Origin: Photobacterium malacitanum
Lineage (GTDB): Bacteria; Pseudomonadota; Gammaproteobacteria; Enterobacterales; Vibrionaceae
Direction: 5' to 3'
Length of the DNA: 64,000 bases
Assembly (NCBI RefSeq): GCF_900185615.1
Contig: NZ_FYAK01000002.1
Coordinates: 620,001-684,000 of the forward strand
Part shown: positions 32,598 to 41,225 of the stretch, piece after piece
Position numbering within the stretch: the stretch's first letter is position 1
How the letters are laid out: the number at the start of each line of letters is the position of its first letter
Notes under the pieces: generated by a model
Told to the model about the DNA's origin: nothing
Databases searched by the model: none
Seen by the model: the letters and a program-made list of their open reading frames with translations, nothing else
Translations under genes and position numbers: made by a program

Positions 32598-32870
32598 ATG
32601 AAAAATATTGCGGAATTTATCGCAGAAATAGAAAATGACAACTGCAGCTATAGTATTTGGGTGTATGCACAACAAGGATACTATAAACAATTAAATAGTA
32701 CGGCAGTTACCAAGAGCTATTCATACCTTAAAAAGATAGTTGAATCTCATATGCAAATAATTGTCGAGCTTAATAATGATAAACCCGCGCACTATTTGTT
32801 ATTACCTGAAATAAATGTTGCCACACATATTGCATTTCAAGATCAAAAAGTAACAGCTATTGCCGCATAA
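32598..32870 (+). CDS. Hypothetical 90-residue protein
   Basis: The start at ATG 32598 (MKNIAEFIAEIENDNCSYSI) has AAGGG eight bases upstream; an in-frame upstream start at 32523 would add a hydrophobic stretch but lacks a ribosome binding site. The protein is small and soluble, without recognised motifs. It is monocistronic and followed by a strong terminator, which supports it being a real transcription unit. Confidence 0.6.
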   Translation: MKNIAEFIAEIENDNCSYSIWVYAQQGYYKQLNSTAVTKSYSYLKKIVESHMQIIVELNNDKPAHYLLLPEINVATHIAFQDQKVTAIAA

Positions 32871-32919
32871 AAATACTCTAAAATAAACAATAACTATTTA
32901 GGCTAGTTTACCTATAACT

Positions 32920-32948
32920 AAAAACAGATCATCAGATCTGTTTTTTTT
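32920..32948 (+). terminator. Strong terminator
   Basis: AAAAACAGATC / GATCTGTTTTT with a four-base loop and eight T residues, 50 bp after the small gene. Confidence 0.9.
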
Positions 32949-33078
32949 GCATAACAAAGCTATTGTTATATCTTATAGTTAAAAGTTATTAAAAACATAT
33001 GCTATCTATTTAGTATAGTACCGCGCTTAGATTATAAAACAATAACAACTTTATAAATAATAGACATATGTCAAACAA

Positions 33079-33393
33079 TTATTGAGTATTTGATAATTTG
33101 TATAACATTTTTTCAATTCCAGATTCACAAGCCGAATAACCCTGTTGCCATCCACTCTTAAATCGCGTTGAAATATTGATTAATGTACTATCTTGGCTGT
33201 AGGTATGTTCGGCAACATTAACCTTTGCAAGTGCGGATTCACAACCTTGGTTATAGCCATAGTGATAGAGGCTATTATACTCAACCTTATTAACGTACTG
33301 ATCAGGTAGAAAACGAATATCACCCTCATTGGTATGAGTACAGCCCGCAATTAACAGTGCCGCACTACAGATAAATATAATTCCTTTTGGCAT
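33079..33393 (-). CDS. Small outer-membrane-type lipoprotein
   Basis: A 104-residue protein with a lipoprotein signal peptide: MPKGIIFICSAALLIAGC, lipobox LIAGC, so the mature protein begins at Cys18 with THTNEG. The body contains two cysteines besides the lipidated one and a YGYNQGCESA block with a later GWQQGYSACESG block, suggesting a short internal repeat. I do not recognise a family. AAGGAG lies six bases before ATG 33393, which decides the start over 33411. Confidence 0.75.
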   Translation of the reverse strand: MPKGIIFICSAALLIAGCTHTNEGDIRFLPDQYVNKVEYNSLYHYGYNQGCESALAKVNVAEHTYSQDSTLINISTRFKSGWQQGYSACESGIEKMLYKLSNTQ

Positions 33394-33489
33394 GCTATCT
33401 CCTTTCACCATGCTTTATTTAACTTCTTTTTAGTCTAGCAACAAATACCGCTCTGTATTTAAAAAAACTGTATATCTTGAATTGACTGC

Positions 33490-33526
33490 AAAAAAAAACC
33501 GCCAACATTGCTATTGACGGTTTTTA
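33490..33526 (-). terminator. Terminator of secDF
   Basis: AAAAACCGTCAA / TTGGCGGTTTTT in the minus-strand sense with a T-run of nine, 16 bp after the secF stop. Confidence 0.9.
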
Positions 33527-33541
33527 CTCAATCTCTACCGA

Positions 33542-34444
33542 TTAAGGATCTTGTGACTCAGGTTTTGGTAAATAGTGCTCAGGCTTCAATCCTACGAATT
33601 CTGGCAGTAGTGTACCTACTGAAATCGATGACCATGTACCGGTTAACACACCAATAAACATCGCAATAGAGAATCCTTGCAGCGATGCACCGCCTAATAA
33701 CCATAATGAACTGATTGTCATCAACGTTGTACCTGATGTCACCATCGTACGTGAGAACGTTGCAATGATCGCTTCATTGTTGGTTGCTTCGATGTTCTGT
33801 TTTGGTTTCGCAATCAGTAGCTCACGAATACGGTCAGCAATAACAATCGAGTCATTCAATGAATAACCTAAGATAGCCAAAATAGCTGCGAGTACCGTTA
33901 GGTTAAACTCCATTTGCGTCATTGCAAAGAAGCCCACAGCTAGAATCACATCGTGCATTAGTGCAAGTAATGCACCTGCAGCAAGGCGCCATTCAAAACG
34001 GTAGCTTAGGTAACCGAGAATACAAAGCATAGTAACAAGTAACGCTAAACCACCTTGAGATGCCATTTCAGCACCCACTTGTGGGCCAACAATGCTGGTG
34101 TTTAATACCTGTACTTGTGCATGCAGTGGATCAAGCACTTGTGTTATTGCAGGGTAAGTCTCGCCTTTCGCTGGCACTGCATAACGTAGGATCCAGCGCC
34201 CAGGCTCATCTGCAGCAATCACTACAACATCTTGCTTAAATCCCGCATCCATCAACGGTTCAATTTCACTGCTGGTGATTTGGCTATTCATCTGAACTTC
34301 ACTAACAACACCGCCAGTAAAATCAAGACCCCAGTTTAGACCACGAATACAAATGAAGCTGATCGAGATAACCATTAGCGCAATTGACACAATACCGGTC
34401 ATATAACGCAATTTAGTTAAGTTTGTAATAATCCAATTTTTCAT
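33542..34444 (-). CDS. secF: Protein translocase subunit SecF
   Basis: A 300-residue inner-membrane protein with six helices and a periplasmic domain after helix 1. With SecD it uses the ion gradient to help pull secreted proteins out of the SecYEG channel. The GLDFTGGVVSEV motif at about 40 and the helix-4 block LAILGYSLNDSIVIADRIRE at about 190-210, with the conserved Asp, are clear. It begins four bases after secD stops. No yajC, tgt or queA lies beside it, so this is probably the second SecDF pair found in Vibrionaceae. Confidence 0.95.
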   Translation of the reverse strand: MKNWIITNLTKLRYMTGIVSIALMVISISFICIRGLNWGLDFTGGVVSEVQMNSQITSSEIEPLMDAGFKQDVVVIAADEPGRWILRYAVPAKGETYPAITQVLDPLHAQVQVLNTSIVGPQVGAEMASQGGLALLVTMLCILGYLSYRFEWRLAAGALLALMHDVILAVGFFAMTQMEFNLTVLAAILAILGYSLNDSIVIADRIRELLIAKPKQNIEATNNEAIIATFSRTMVTSGTTLMTISSLWLLGGASLQGFSIAMFIGVLTGTWSSISVGTLLPEFVGLKPEHYLPKPESQDP

Positions 34445-34448
34445 TGCG

Positions 34449-36263
34449 TTAAACCCTTACATCTCGACGAGAATCACGACCCCAAACCAAGTTAATAATG
34501 GCGCGGGAAGTAAATATACCAGTAAACATACTGGTTAGAAGACCTAGACCTAACGTCAATGCAAAGCCTTGAATTGGACCGTTACCAATAGAGTAAAGTA
34601 CTACTGCGGTGATCATCGTTGTAAAGTTAGCATCGAAAATAGTACCAAATGCGCTACTAAATCCACGATCAATCGCTTGAGCAAAACTGCGCCCTTCTCG
34701 AACCATATCGCGAATACGTTCAAAAATAAGCACGTTGGTATCAACAGCCATACCAACGGTTAATACCAGACCAGCAATACCCGGTAAGGTTAATACCGCT
34801 CCTGGAATCAATGCCAATAAACCAAATAGCATGATCATGTTAGTCAGCAATGCAATGTTCGCAACCCAACCAAGGCGACGGTACCACAATGCCATAAATA
34901 GCAATGTCACACCTAAACCTAGTGCTAAAGCAGCAAAACCATTCTTAATGTTTTCAGCGCCCAATGTTGGACCAATGGTACGCTCTTCAACAATTGTTAC
35001 TGGCGCAGTTAATGAGCCTGCACGTAGTAATAACGCTAATTGTTGTGCGTCAGCCAGTGAACCAGCACCAGTAATACGGAAACGGCTACCTAACTGAGTT
35101 TGAATTGTTGCAACACTAATGATCTTATTAGTTTGCTCAGTCTGACCTTTAGCATTACGCGTATATTCGCTGTAAGACGTTGCCATTGGTTGACCCACGT
35201 TATGACGTGAGAACTCAGACATCATGCTACCACCAGCACTATCTAGGGTAATATTAACTTCAGGTGTGCCCATTTCACCCATGCTCGCACGAGCATCGAT
35301 AATATGGTCACCAGTTAATACTGGCTTACGGCTTACACGTACCGGACGACCTTCTTTGTCGTCAATGATCATGGTGCTACCTGTACCTTCTTGCTTAACC
35401 GCATAGAAAGCAAGGCTTGCTGTCGCACCAATTACGTTCTTTGCCGCCGCCGGATCTTGAACACCTGGAAGCTCAATACGAATTCGGTTTTCACCTTGAC
35501 GCTGTACTGATGCTTCAGTAATACCTAACTGTTCAATACGACCACGCATCGTTTGCAAGTTCTGCTGTACTGTTAAGTTACGCAGATTCGTTTGCTCATC
35601 TTCACGCATAGATAAGACTAAGTTATCGCCTTGGCCATCTTTCGCTTGCCACTGTGGGTATTGAGTACGGATATATTGACGTACTTTATTGTTCGCGTCT
35701 TCACTTGGCAGACGTACAATAACTTGATTGTTATTAGTCAGTTCTGAACGTGCCGCACGAATATCTTGCTTACGGAAATCAATACGAAGATCGTCAGTTA
35801 GCTGCTGTGCATGCTGCTTATAAACTTCCTTCATATCAACATCTAGCAAGAACTGAACACCACCACGTAAGTCAAGACCAAGCTTAATAGGTTCAAAACC
35901 TAGCCCTAATAGCCATTTAGGTGCTGCTGGTTCTAGTGCTAATGTTAAACGGCCTTCATTATGAACGATGCTGTTTAATGCTTCTTTAGTGTTGGTTTGT
36001 TCTTTGGTTGAATTAACCACCACAATTGTGCGAGTTGGCTGCTGTTCAATAGTCTTGGCTTCTATGCCATGGTCTTTTAGAACACGTTGAATCTCAAAAG
36101 GTGTTGGCATGGCGCCGCCTTTCGCACTGATTTGTACTGCCGCATTTTCGCCATACCAGGTTGGAATAGCACTAAGCAACATAATCGAGACCGTCACAAT
36201 TAGCACAACATATTTCCATGCTGAGTAATGATTCAGAATCTGTTTATTATTCTTTTTTCTCAT
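34449..36263 (-). CDS. secD: Protein translocase subunit SecD
   Basis: A 604-residue partner of SecF. It has an N-terminal helix, a large periplasmic P1 region (about 40-430) starting with the GLDLRGGVQFLLDV motif, and five C-terminal helices with AGLVLTVGMAVDTNVLIFERIRD, which carries the ion-coupling Asp. ATG 36263 (MRKKNNKQILNHYSAWKY) is chosen over a TTG at 36290 because it matches the usual SecD beginning; no strong ribosome binding site is seen for either. The 5' neighbour is unrelated, so the operon is secD-secF alone. Confidence 0.95.
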   Translation of the reverse strand: MRKKNNKQILNHYSAWKYVVLIVTVSIMLLSAIPTWYGENAAVQISAKGGAMPTPFEIQRVLKDHGIEAKTIEQQPTRTIVVVNSTKEQTNTKEALNSIVHNEGRLTLALEPAAPKWLLGLGFEPIKLGLDLRGGVQFLLDVDMKEVYKQHAQQLTDDLRIDFRKQDIRAARSELTNNNQVIVRLPSEDANNKVRQYIRTQYPQWQAKDGQGDNLVLSMREDEQTNLRNLTVQQNLQTMRGRIEQLGITEASVQRQGENRIRIELPGVQDPAAAKNVIGATASLAFYAVKQEGTGSTMIIDDKEGRPVRVSRKPVLTGDHIIDARASMGEMGTPEVNITLDSAGGSMMSEFSRHNVGQPMATSYSEYTRNAKGQTEQTNKIISVATIQTQLGSRFRITGAGSLADAQQLALLLRAGSLTAPVTIVEERTIGPTLGAENIKNGFAALALGLGVTLLFMALWYRRLGWVANIALLTNMIMLFGLLALIPGAVLTLPGIAGLVLTVGMAVDTNVLIFERIRDMVREGRSFAQAIDRGFSSAFGTIFDANFTTMITAVVLYSIGNGPIQGFALTLGLGLLTSMFTGIFTSRAIINLVWGRDSRRDVRV

Positions 36264-36517
36264 TATTTTAAGCCATATATCTAGCAACAAGTTCAGCTTG
36301 TTGCGACCGATAACACATCAATAATTATTATTCGTTTTTATCTTTAAAAGACAAAACACCGCGTTGTTATCATATTCACAGCCGATAACAATTAGCCTTA
36401 ATAATAGTTATTGATAGATTTAATACATAAATTAATAGAACGTTTTATGTGTTGGTGAAAGCGACATCACTAAGTAAAGCACACCACGCCATAAATGACA
36501 TAGAGGCTAGTAATATC

Positions 36518-37156
36518 TTATGCTGTAACGAACGAATGTCCGTAATGTGAATAGAGTTGATTTGATTCTTTCCAGCCGGATATACGCGATGATGTGGATT
36601 TTGTCGTTAATATCCAATCCGTTTGCGGGCTGAGGGGTTCTGCATACCCGATAGTAAGCAGTGGTATAGGCAATACTGGCAATTCAAACGCCAATTCAAA
36701 TGTTGGTGCTATTTCATCAGCATTATGATGGAAACTATTGAGTGATCGAGTTGAAGTATTAATGATATTGTTTAAATCAATCACTTCTAAACGATGGTGT
36801 TTACCACTATGGTGTGGCGATTTGATGCTAGTTGGCGAGGGGAAATTCCACACTAACTTAGTGTTATAAACAGAAACCGGTAAACCATTATTACTAACAT
36901 AGCGATCTGTTGGATGCTTTTGGGTCGGCGCTGACTCGCTCTGATGCTGCTGTAACGACTCACAATGGCGTGGCGTAATCAGAGCGTTAACGATTGGCGC
37001 TTCAATAACATCACTATATACAGGATGGGTCTGTGCAATATATACAGGATGGGTCTGTGCAATGTGGTCAATGTTCAGCTGTGACGATGCCGAAGCAAAT
37101 GAACTTGCTCCTAAACATATCACTATAAACATAATCCGCAATACAGCTGACAGCAT
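36518..37156 (-). CDS. Secreted hypothetical protein with an internal duplication
   Basis: A 212-residue protein with a signal peptide (MLSAVLRIMFIVICLGASSF, cleavage near ASA-SS). Directly after it, the octapeptide IAQTHPVY is present twice in tandem, encoded by a perfect 24-bp DNA repeat. The rest is rich in Ser, His, Pro and Thr with no motif I recognise; a shorter start at codon 9 is possible. It is a single gene between secDF and a divergent dehydrogenase gene. Confidence 0.6.
   Translation of the reverse strand: MLSAVLRIMFIVICLGASSFASASSQLNIDHIAQTHPVYIAQTHPVYSDVIEAPIVNALITPRHCESLQQHQSESAPTQKHPTDRYVSNNGLPVSVYNTKLVWNFPSPTSIKSPHHSGKHHRLEVIDLNNIINTSTRSLNSFHHNADEIAPTFELAFELPVLPIPLLTIGYAEPLSPQTDWILTTKSTSSRISGWKESNQLYSHYGHSFVTA
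37015..37062. repeat. Perfect 24-bp tandem duplication
   Basis: Two identical 24-bp units starting TATATACAGGATGGGTCTG lie inside the secreted hypothetical gene and keep its frame. Confidence 0.97.
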
Positions 37157-37368
37157 GGTGCTTATCTAAACCCATCCTAAAATAAAAGTGAGTGTTATGA
37201 TAATTGGCAACACAATTTGTTACAAGCGATTAATCTCGAATAATTAATCCTATTGATAAACCTCACTCATTTGCACAAAACACACACAAAGGATGTCCAT
37301 TTACGTAATAATGTTGTCTGTTATGATGTTACAAATTGATCACAATAATAATCAAGGAAGTATTAGCT

Positions 37369-38238
37369 ATGACTGCAAACGTTGCTTTTTTAGGTCTGGG
37401 AACAATGGGTTACTCAATGGCAGGACACCTTGCTAAAGCAGGCTATCACGTAACAGTTTATAACCGCACCCAAGCCAAAGCAAACGCTTGGGTACAAGAA
37501 TATCAGGGCACGATTGCGCTTACCCCTTGTGACGCAGTAAAAGATGCTGACATTGTATTTACCTGTGTTGGCAATGATGATGACGTCCGTGAAATTTATA
37601 AAGGCCAACACGGTATTCTTGTAACGGCGAAACCGGGCGCTATCTTGGTTGACCATACCACTGCCTCTGCCGATGTCGCACGAGAAATTGCCGATGCTGC
37701 GCATACTATCGGTTGTGACTTTTTAGATGCACCAGTATCAGGTGGTGAAGCTGGCGCTATTAATGGCTGTTTAACCGTCATGGTCGGCGGTAATCAAGCG
37801 GTATTTAACAAAGCCAAACCCGCGATCGAAAAATATGCTAAAGCAACCACACTAATGGGTGAAACAGGTTATGGCCAAATAACTAAAATGGCGAATCAAC
37901 TTTGTATTGCGGGTGTATTGCAAGGGTTATCTGAAGCAGTCACACTCGCTAAAGCGGCTGGACTTGATATTCACACTATGACCGAAGTATTAAAACATGG
38001 GGCTGCTGGTTCATGGCAATTAGAAAATCGCGCTCAAACCATGGCTGCAGATTCATTTGATTTTGGTTTTGCTATAGATTGGATGCGTAAAGATCTGGCT
38101 ATCTGCTTTGATGCCGCAGAGAAACTAAATGTTGAATTACCATTAGCAAAACAAGTTGATAGCGAATATGAAAAGTTGCAACAACGTGGATTTAATCGTG
38201 CTGACACCTCAGTATTAATTAAACAATTTGATAAATAG
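37369..38238 (+). CDS. NAD(P)-dependent 3-hydroxyisobutyrate dehydrogenase-family oxidoreductase
   Basis: A 289-residue beta-hydroxyacid dehydrogenase. The nucleotide-binding GLGTMGYSMAGHLAKAG is at the N-terminus, followed by the family's DAPVSGGEAGAINGCLTVMVGG substrate block at about 120 and the catalytic Lys in GQITKMANQLCIA at about 170. Substrate could be 3-hydroxyisobutyrate, tartronate semialdehyde, glyoxylate or succinic semialdehyde. The start at ATG 37369 has AAGGAAG seven bases upstream; the frame upstream to 37336 is not used. Confidence 0.88.
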   Translation: MTANVAFLGLGTMGYSMAGHLAKAGYHVTVYNRTQAKANAWVQEYQGTIALTPCDAVKDADIVFTCVGNDDDVREIYKGQHGILVTAKPGAILVDHTTASADVAREIADAAHTIGCDFLDAPVSGGEAGAINGCLTVMVGGNQAVFNKAKPAIEKYAKATTLMGETGYGQITKMANQLCIAGVLQGLSEAVTLAKAAGLDIHTMTEVLKHGAAGSWQLENRAQTMAADSFDFGFAIDWMRKDLAICFDAAEKLNVELPLAKQVDSEYEKLQQRGFNRADTSVLIKQFDK

Positions 38239-38283
38239 CCATTGTTAAAGCTACCCATAAAAAGCAGTATTAAAATAACAACA

Positions 38284-38320
38284 AAGCCGCAGTAAGGAAC
38301 TTACTGCGGCTTCATTTTTT
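38284..38320. terminator. Terminator between the dehydrogenase gene and nupC
   Basis: AAGCCGCAGTAAG / CTTACTGCGGCTT with a three-base loop, followed by CATTTTTT; the genes converge here. Confidence 0.9.
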
Positions 38321-38345
38321 ATCGTACTTGTTACCGAGTTAGTAC

Positions 38346-39611
38346 TTATAGCGCAACAAAAATACCCGCTAATGTTGCACTCATTAAGTTAGCTAATGTC
38401 GCACCAATAACCGCTTTAAGGCCCAATCGAGCAACATCACTACGACGCTCTGGTGCCATTACACCAATTGAACCAATTTGAATCGCAATTGAGCCAATAT
38501 TGGCAAAGCCACATAACGCAAACGTAATAATTACTTGGGTATGTGCTGATAAGGTCTGCTTAACCGATGCAAAATCCATAAAAGCGACAAATTCATTAAG
38601 GATCAATTTCTCACCAATAAAGGTACCTGCAGCCATCATTTCATTGGCAGGCACACCAACAACAAACGCTAATGGTGAAAAAATATAGCCCAGAATAAGT
38701 TGCATGCTCAGCGGTGTTGTTGCAAACCATTGTGATACCGTATCCATACCAACTGTAGCGGTTAGATTGGCTAAACCGTGACCTACTTGCTCAAGACCTG
38801 CATTTGCCATTGCTATCACACTCACAAATGCAATTAACATTGTACCGATAGCAACCGAGACTTTCATACCGTTCATTGCACCAGCAGCTAAAGCATCAAT
38901 CGCATTACTGTGCTCACTGGTTGCCATTTCAATCTCAACTTGCTCTTCTGGCGTTTCTTGCTCAGGTACTAAAATTTTAGCCATTAGCAAACCACCAGGT
39001 GCAGCCATGAAACTCGCGGCAATCAAAAACTTCAGTTCAACCCCTAGCCCAGCATAACCACCAAGCACAGAGCCAGCAACAGATGCCATACCACATGTCA
39101 TTACCACAAAAAGTTCTGAACGAGTCATTTTAGCTAAGAAAGGACGAATAAGTAGCGGAGACTCACCTTGTGACAGAAAGATATTTCCCGTTGCCACCAA
39201 TGACTCTGCTCGGCTAGTGCCTAATAGCTTTTGAATACCACCACCAAGAACTTTAATTACCCACTGCATAACACCGAAATAGTACAGCAACGAAATTAAC
39301 GCACTAATAAAAATCACTAGCGGCAGTACGCGAATTGCAAACACAAAGCCGCTTTTTTCAATATTGGCTAGGTCACCAAAAACAAAATTAATGCCCACAT
39401 CGGCAAAGCTCAATAAACCAGCAACACCATCACTCATTGCACCAAGCATTTTCTGCCCTAGCGGAATATATAATACTAACGCGGCGAAACTTGCTTGTAA
39501 CACTAATGCACCAATGACTGTACGCCAATTGATCGCTTTACGGTTATCTGATAGTAAAATCGCGCATAAAACCAGTATTGCTATACCGGCCAAACTAATT
39601 AACAACTGCAT
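38346..39611 (-). CDS. nupC: Concentrative nucleoside transporter (NupC type)
   Basis: A 421-residue CNT-family symporter that imports nucleosides with Na+ or H+. The family blocks are SLLYYFGVMQWVIKVLGGGI, GTSRAESLVATGNIFLSQGESPLLI and the C-terminal ALCGFANIGSIAIQIGSIGVMAPERR. Eight or more membrane segments are expected. It starts at an ATG with AGGA upstream. Its 5' region is about 490 bp long and contains a foldable leader (39786-39848). Confidence 0.93.
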   Translation of the reverse strand: MQLLISLAGIAILVLCAILLSDNRKAINWRTVIGALVLQASFAALVLYIPLGQKMLGAMSDGVAGLLSFADVGINFVFGDLANIEKSGFVFAIRVLPLVIFISALISLLYYFGVMQWVIKVLGGGIQKLLGTSRAESLVATGNIFLSQGESPLLIRPFLAKMTRSELFVVMTCGMASVAGSVLGGYAGLGVELKFLIAASFMAAPGGLLMAKILVPEQETPEEQVEIEMATSEHSNAIDALAAGAMNGMKVSVAIGTMLIAFVSVIAMANAGLEQVGHGLANLTATVGMDTVSQWFATTPLSMQLILGYIFSPLAFVVGVPANEMMAAGTFIGEKLILNEFVAFMDFASVKQTLSAHTQVIITFALCGFANIGSIAIQIGSIGVMAPERRSDVARLGLKAVIGATLANLMSATLAGIFVAL

Positions 39612-39785
39612 TATTTCGTCCTGTTGTATTCATAAATGGGTGTCGAATAATGAAGGTATTGAATGTATTGCAGCATCGAAGGAACATTTGCTGAAGGTTC
39701 AACAAAAGATGGGGATTACGTGAATATACGTAAACAACGAAAAGAGTGTTCGTCCAATGGTACAACATACAAGTCACCTAAATTA

Positions 39786-39848
39786 ACAAGCTATAATTAA
39801 CGCCGGTCCAACTCCGTGGGTCGTTCACATATCCTAGTGACAGCTTGT
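39786..39848 (-). promoter_or_regulatory. Candidate structured leader of nupC
   Basis: In the minus-strand sense ACAAGCT (39848-39842) pairs with AGCTTGT (39792-39786), closing a region with inner stems TCAC/GTGA and CCA/TGG, a three-way-junction-like layout. It lies about 175-235 bases before the nupC ATG. It could be a cis-regulatory RNA; I match it to no known riboswitch class. Confidence 0.35.
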
Positions 39849-40010
39849 AATAAGGTGGCTGAACGTAATTGTTCTGGCCGAGGCGAGAGTATATAGAGAT
39901 ATTGGTCACATTAAAAATTTAGCATAGTGTTTTTTTACATTTATACATAAATAGCATAAATAATACGCAAAATAGTGCGCCTTATTGATATTTAGCCAAC
40001 TTACATGTAC

Positions 40011-40050
40011 AAAAAAGCCTAGTTACCTCTATTAATAACTAGGCTTTACT
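40011..40050 (-). terminator. Terminator of trxC
   Basis: AAAGCCTAGTTA / TAACTAGGCTTTTTT in the minus-strand sense, with a nine-to-ten-base loop and six T residues. Confidence 0.9.
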
Positions 40051-40102
40051 AATTAACATGCCACCAGCAAATAGTGCCATTTTATCTGCACATCACTGTG
40101 CG

Positions 40103-40537
40103 TTATTTTGTTAGGGCGTTATTTAACCACTCATCAAAAGCAGTTTTTGGCATAGCACCATTTAGCATGTCGATCATTTTACCACCTTTAAATACCATGA
40201 TGGTTGGAATACTACGAATACGGTATTGACCTGCGAGTGCTTGTTGCGCTTCGGTATCAATTTTAACAAAACGCGCTGCGCCATTACGCTCAGTTGCAAC
40301 ATCAGCAAATACTGGTGCAAAACCAACACATGGGCTACACCAAGGGGCCCAGAAATCAACGACGACCGGTTTATCACCATTTATTAAACTAGCGAAGTTA
40401 TCAGTAGTACCTTCAATCGGCATACCATCAAGTAATTTTTCTTTGCAAGAGCCACATGTCGCTTCGTCATTAATACGGTCAAGAGGTAAACGGTTCAATG
40501 CTTTACAATGTGGGCAACGCGTTGTCATGGTTGTCAT
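40103..40537 (-). CDS. trxC: Thioredoxin 2 with WCSPC active site
   Basis: A 144-residue cytoplasmic thioredoxin of the TrxC type: an N-terminal zinc module with CPHC and CGSC pairs (about residues 8-33), then a thioredoxin fold ending GAMPKTAFDEWLN. The redox motif is APWCSPCVGFAP; most TrxC and TrxA proteins have WCGPC. The Gly-to-Ser change between the cysteines could shift redox potential. The cis-proline block RSIPTIMVFKGG is intact. TrxC usually responds to oxidative stress. It is monocistronic with a strong terminator. Confidence 0.95.
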   Translation of the reverse strand: MTTMTTRCPHCKALNRLPLDRINDEATCGSCKEKLLDGMPIEGTTDNFASLINGDKPVVVDFWAPWCSPCVGFAPVFADVATERNGAARFVKIDTEAQQALAGQYRIRSIPTIMVFKGGKMIDMLNGAMPKTAFDEWLNNALTK

Positions 40538-40793
40538 AATGAATGTCCAGATCTTATTTTTAAATTAATTACAACTAATCTATCCCGCTAATCATAAAAA
40601 CAAAAGCAGTTTTAACTGATTAATCTGATAGGAAAAATCTATCGACCTTGCTTCACAAACACGTCTATATATCACTGCTATATTGACCATTTTTATTTTT
40701 GTTGAGCACGCTATCATGACCACAATCATTAAAAACGGATCAAAAAAGCGCCCTTTCTTGATCCAAGAAAATAATTCCAATTGTTGATACTTA

Positions 40794-41096
40794 TTACGTT
40801 AATGGCTGAGTAACTGCTGCTGTATCCACCTTCTGACAAGACCAACCAAACCCTGTTAACTTGGTCACAAACTGTTGTGCTTGGGCTTCGCAATAACCGA
40901 TCTCATGTTTAGCATGCCATAAGATTTGACTGCCACTTGGCTTAGTATATTTAACCTCACAGGGCACCTTAGTATTAGGTTGGCTGTATATCACCTCGAC
41001 AGTACGTTCGCTATGCCCTTTTTTACATACATATTGATCTTGAGCGTATGCCTGAAAAGAAAAAACAGTAACCATTAATAATAATAAAACCTTCAT
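40794..41096 (-). CDS. Secreted small cysteine protein, paralogue A
   Basis: A 100-residue protein with a clean signal peptide (MKVLLLLMVTVFSFQAYA, cleavage after AYA). The mature part has four cysteines (YVCKKGHSER, PCEVKYTK, GYCEAQA, WSCQK), probably forming two periplasmic disulfides. It is about half identical to the protein at 44029-44319. I recognise no named family. It is divergent from hemB. Confidence 0.75.
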   Translation of the reverse strand: MKVLLLLMVTVFSFQAYAQDQYVCKKGHSERTVEVIYSQPNTKVPCEVKYTKPSGSQILWHAKHEIGYCEAQAQQFVTKLTGFGWSCQKVDTAAVTQPLT

Positions 41097-41225
41097 AATA
41101 TCCTCAGAGTAATCGCTATCAAATTAAGTGTAGGTGGCTTTTAAACAAGCCACATAACTGCTTGCATCATCAACCCTAACATTTGTATGATGTATGCACG
41201 ATTAACATAATAATAGAATATTCCA

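Larger units (their letters stand above)
39612..40102. other. Long nupC leader/promoter region
   Basis: 491 bp between nupC and trxC. It contains the trxC terminator at 40011-40050, an AT-rich stretch with promoter-like sequence near 39900-39960, and a markedly more GC-rich block at about 39795-39890 that could fold as RNA in the nupC direction. No ORF is convincing. Confidence 0.5.

Noticed and set aside
34735..35097. 120-codon plus-strand ORF inside secD
   Set aside because: Shadow of secD; the opposite strand is fully explained.
39364..39723. 119-codon plus-strand ORF over the start of nupC
   Set aside because: Antisense shadow of the nupC N-terminus.
39830..39848. TCAC/GTGA inverted half-sites upstream of nupC as a CRP site
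   Set aside because: CRP needs TGTGA-N6-TCACA; here the half-sites are in the opposite order.
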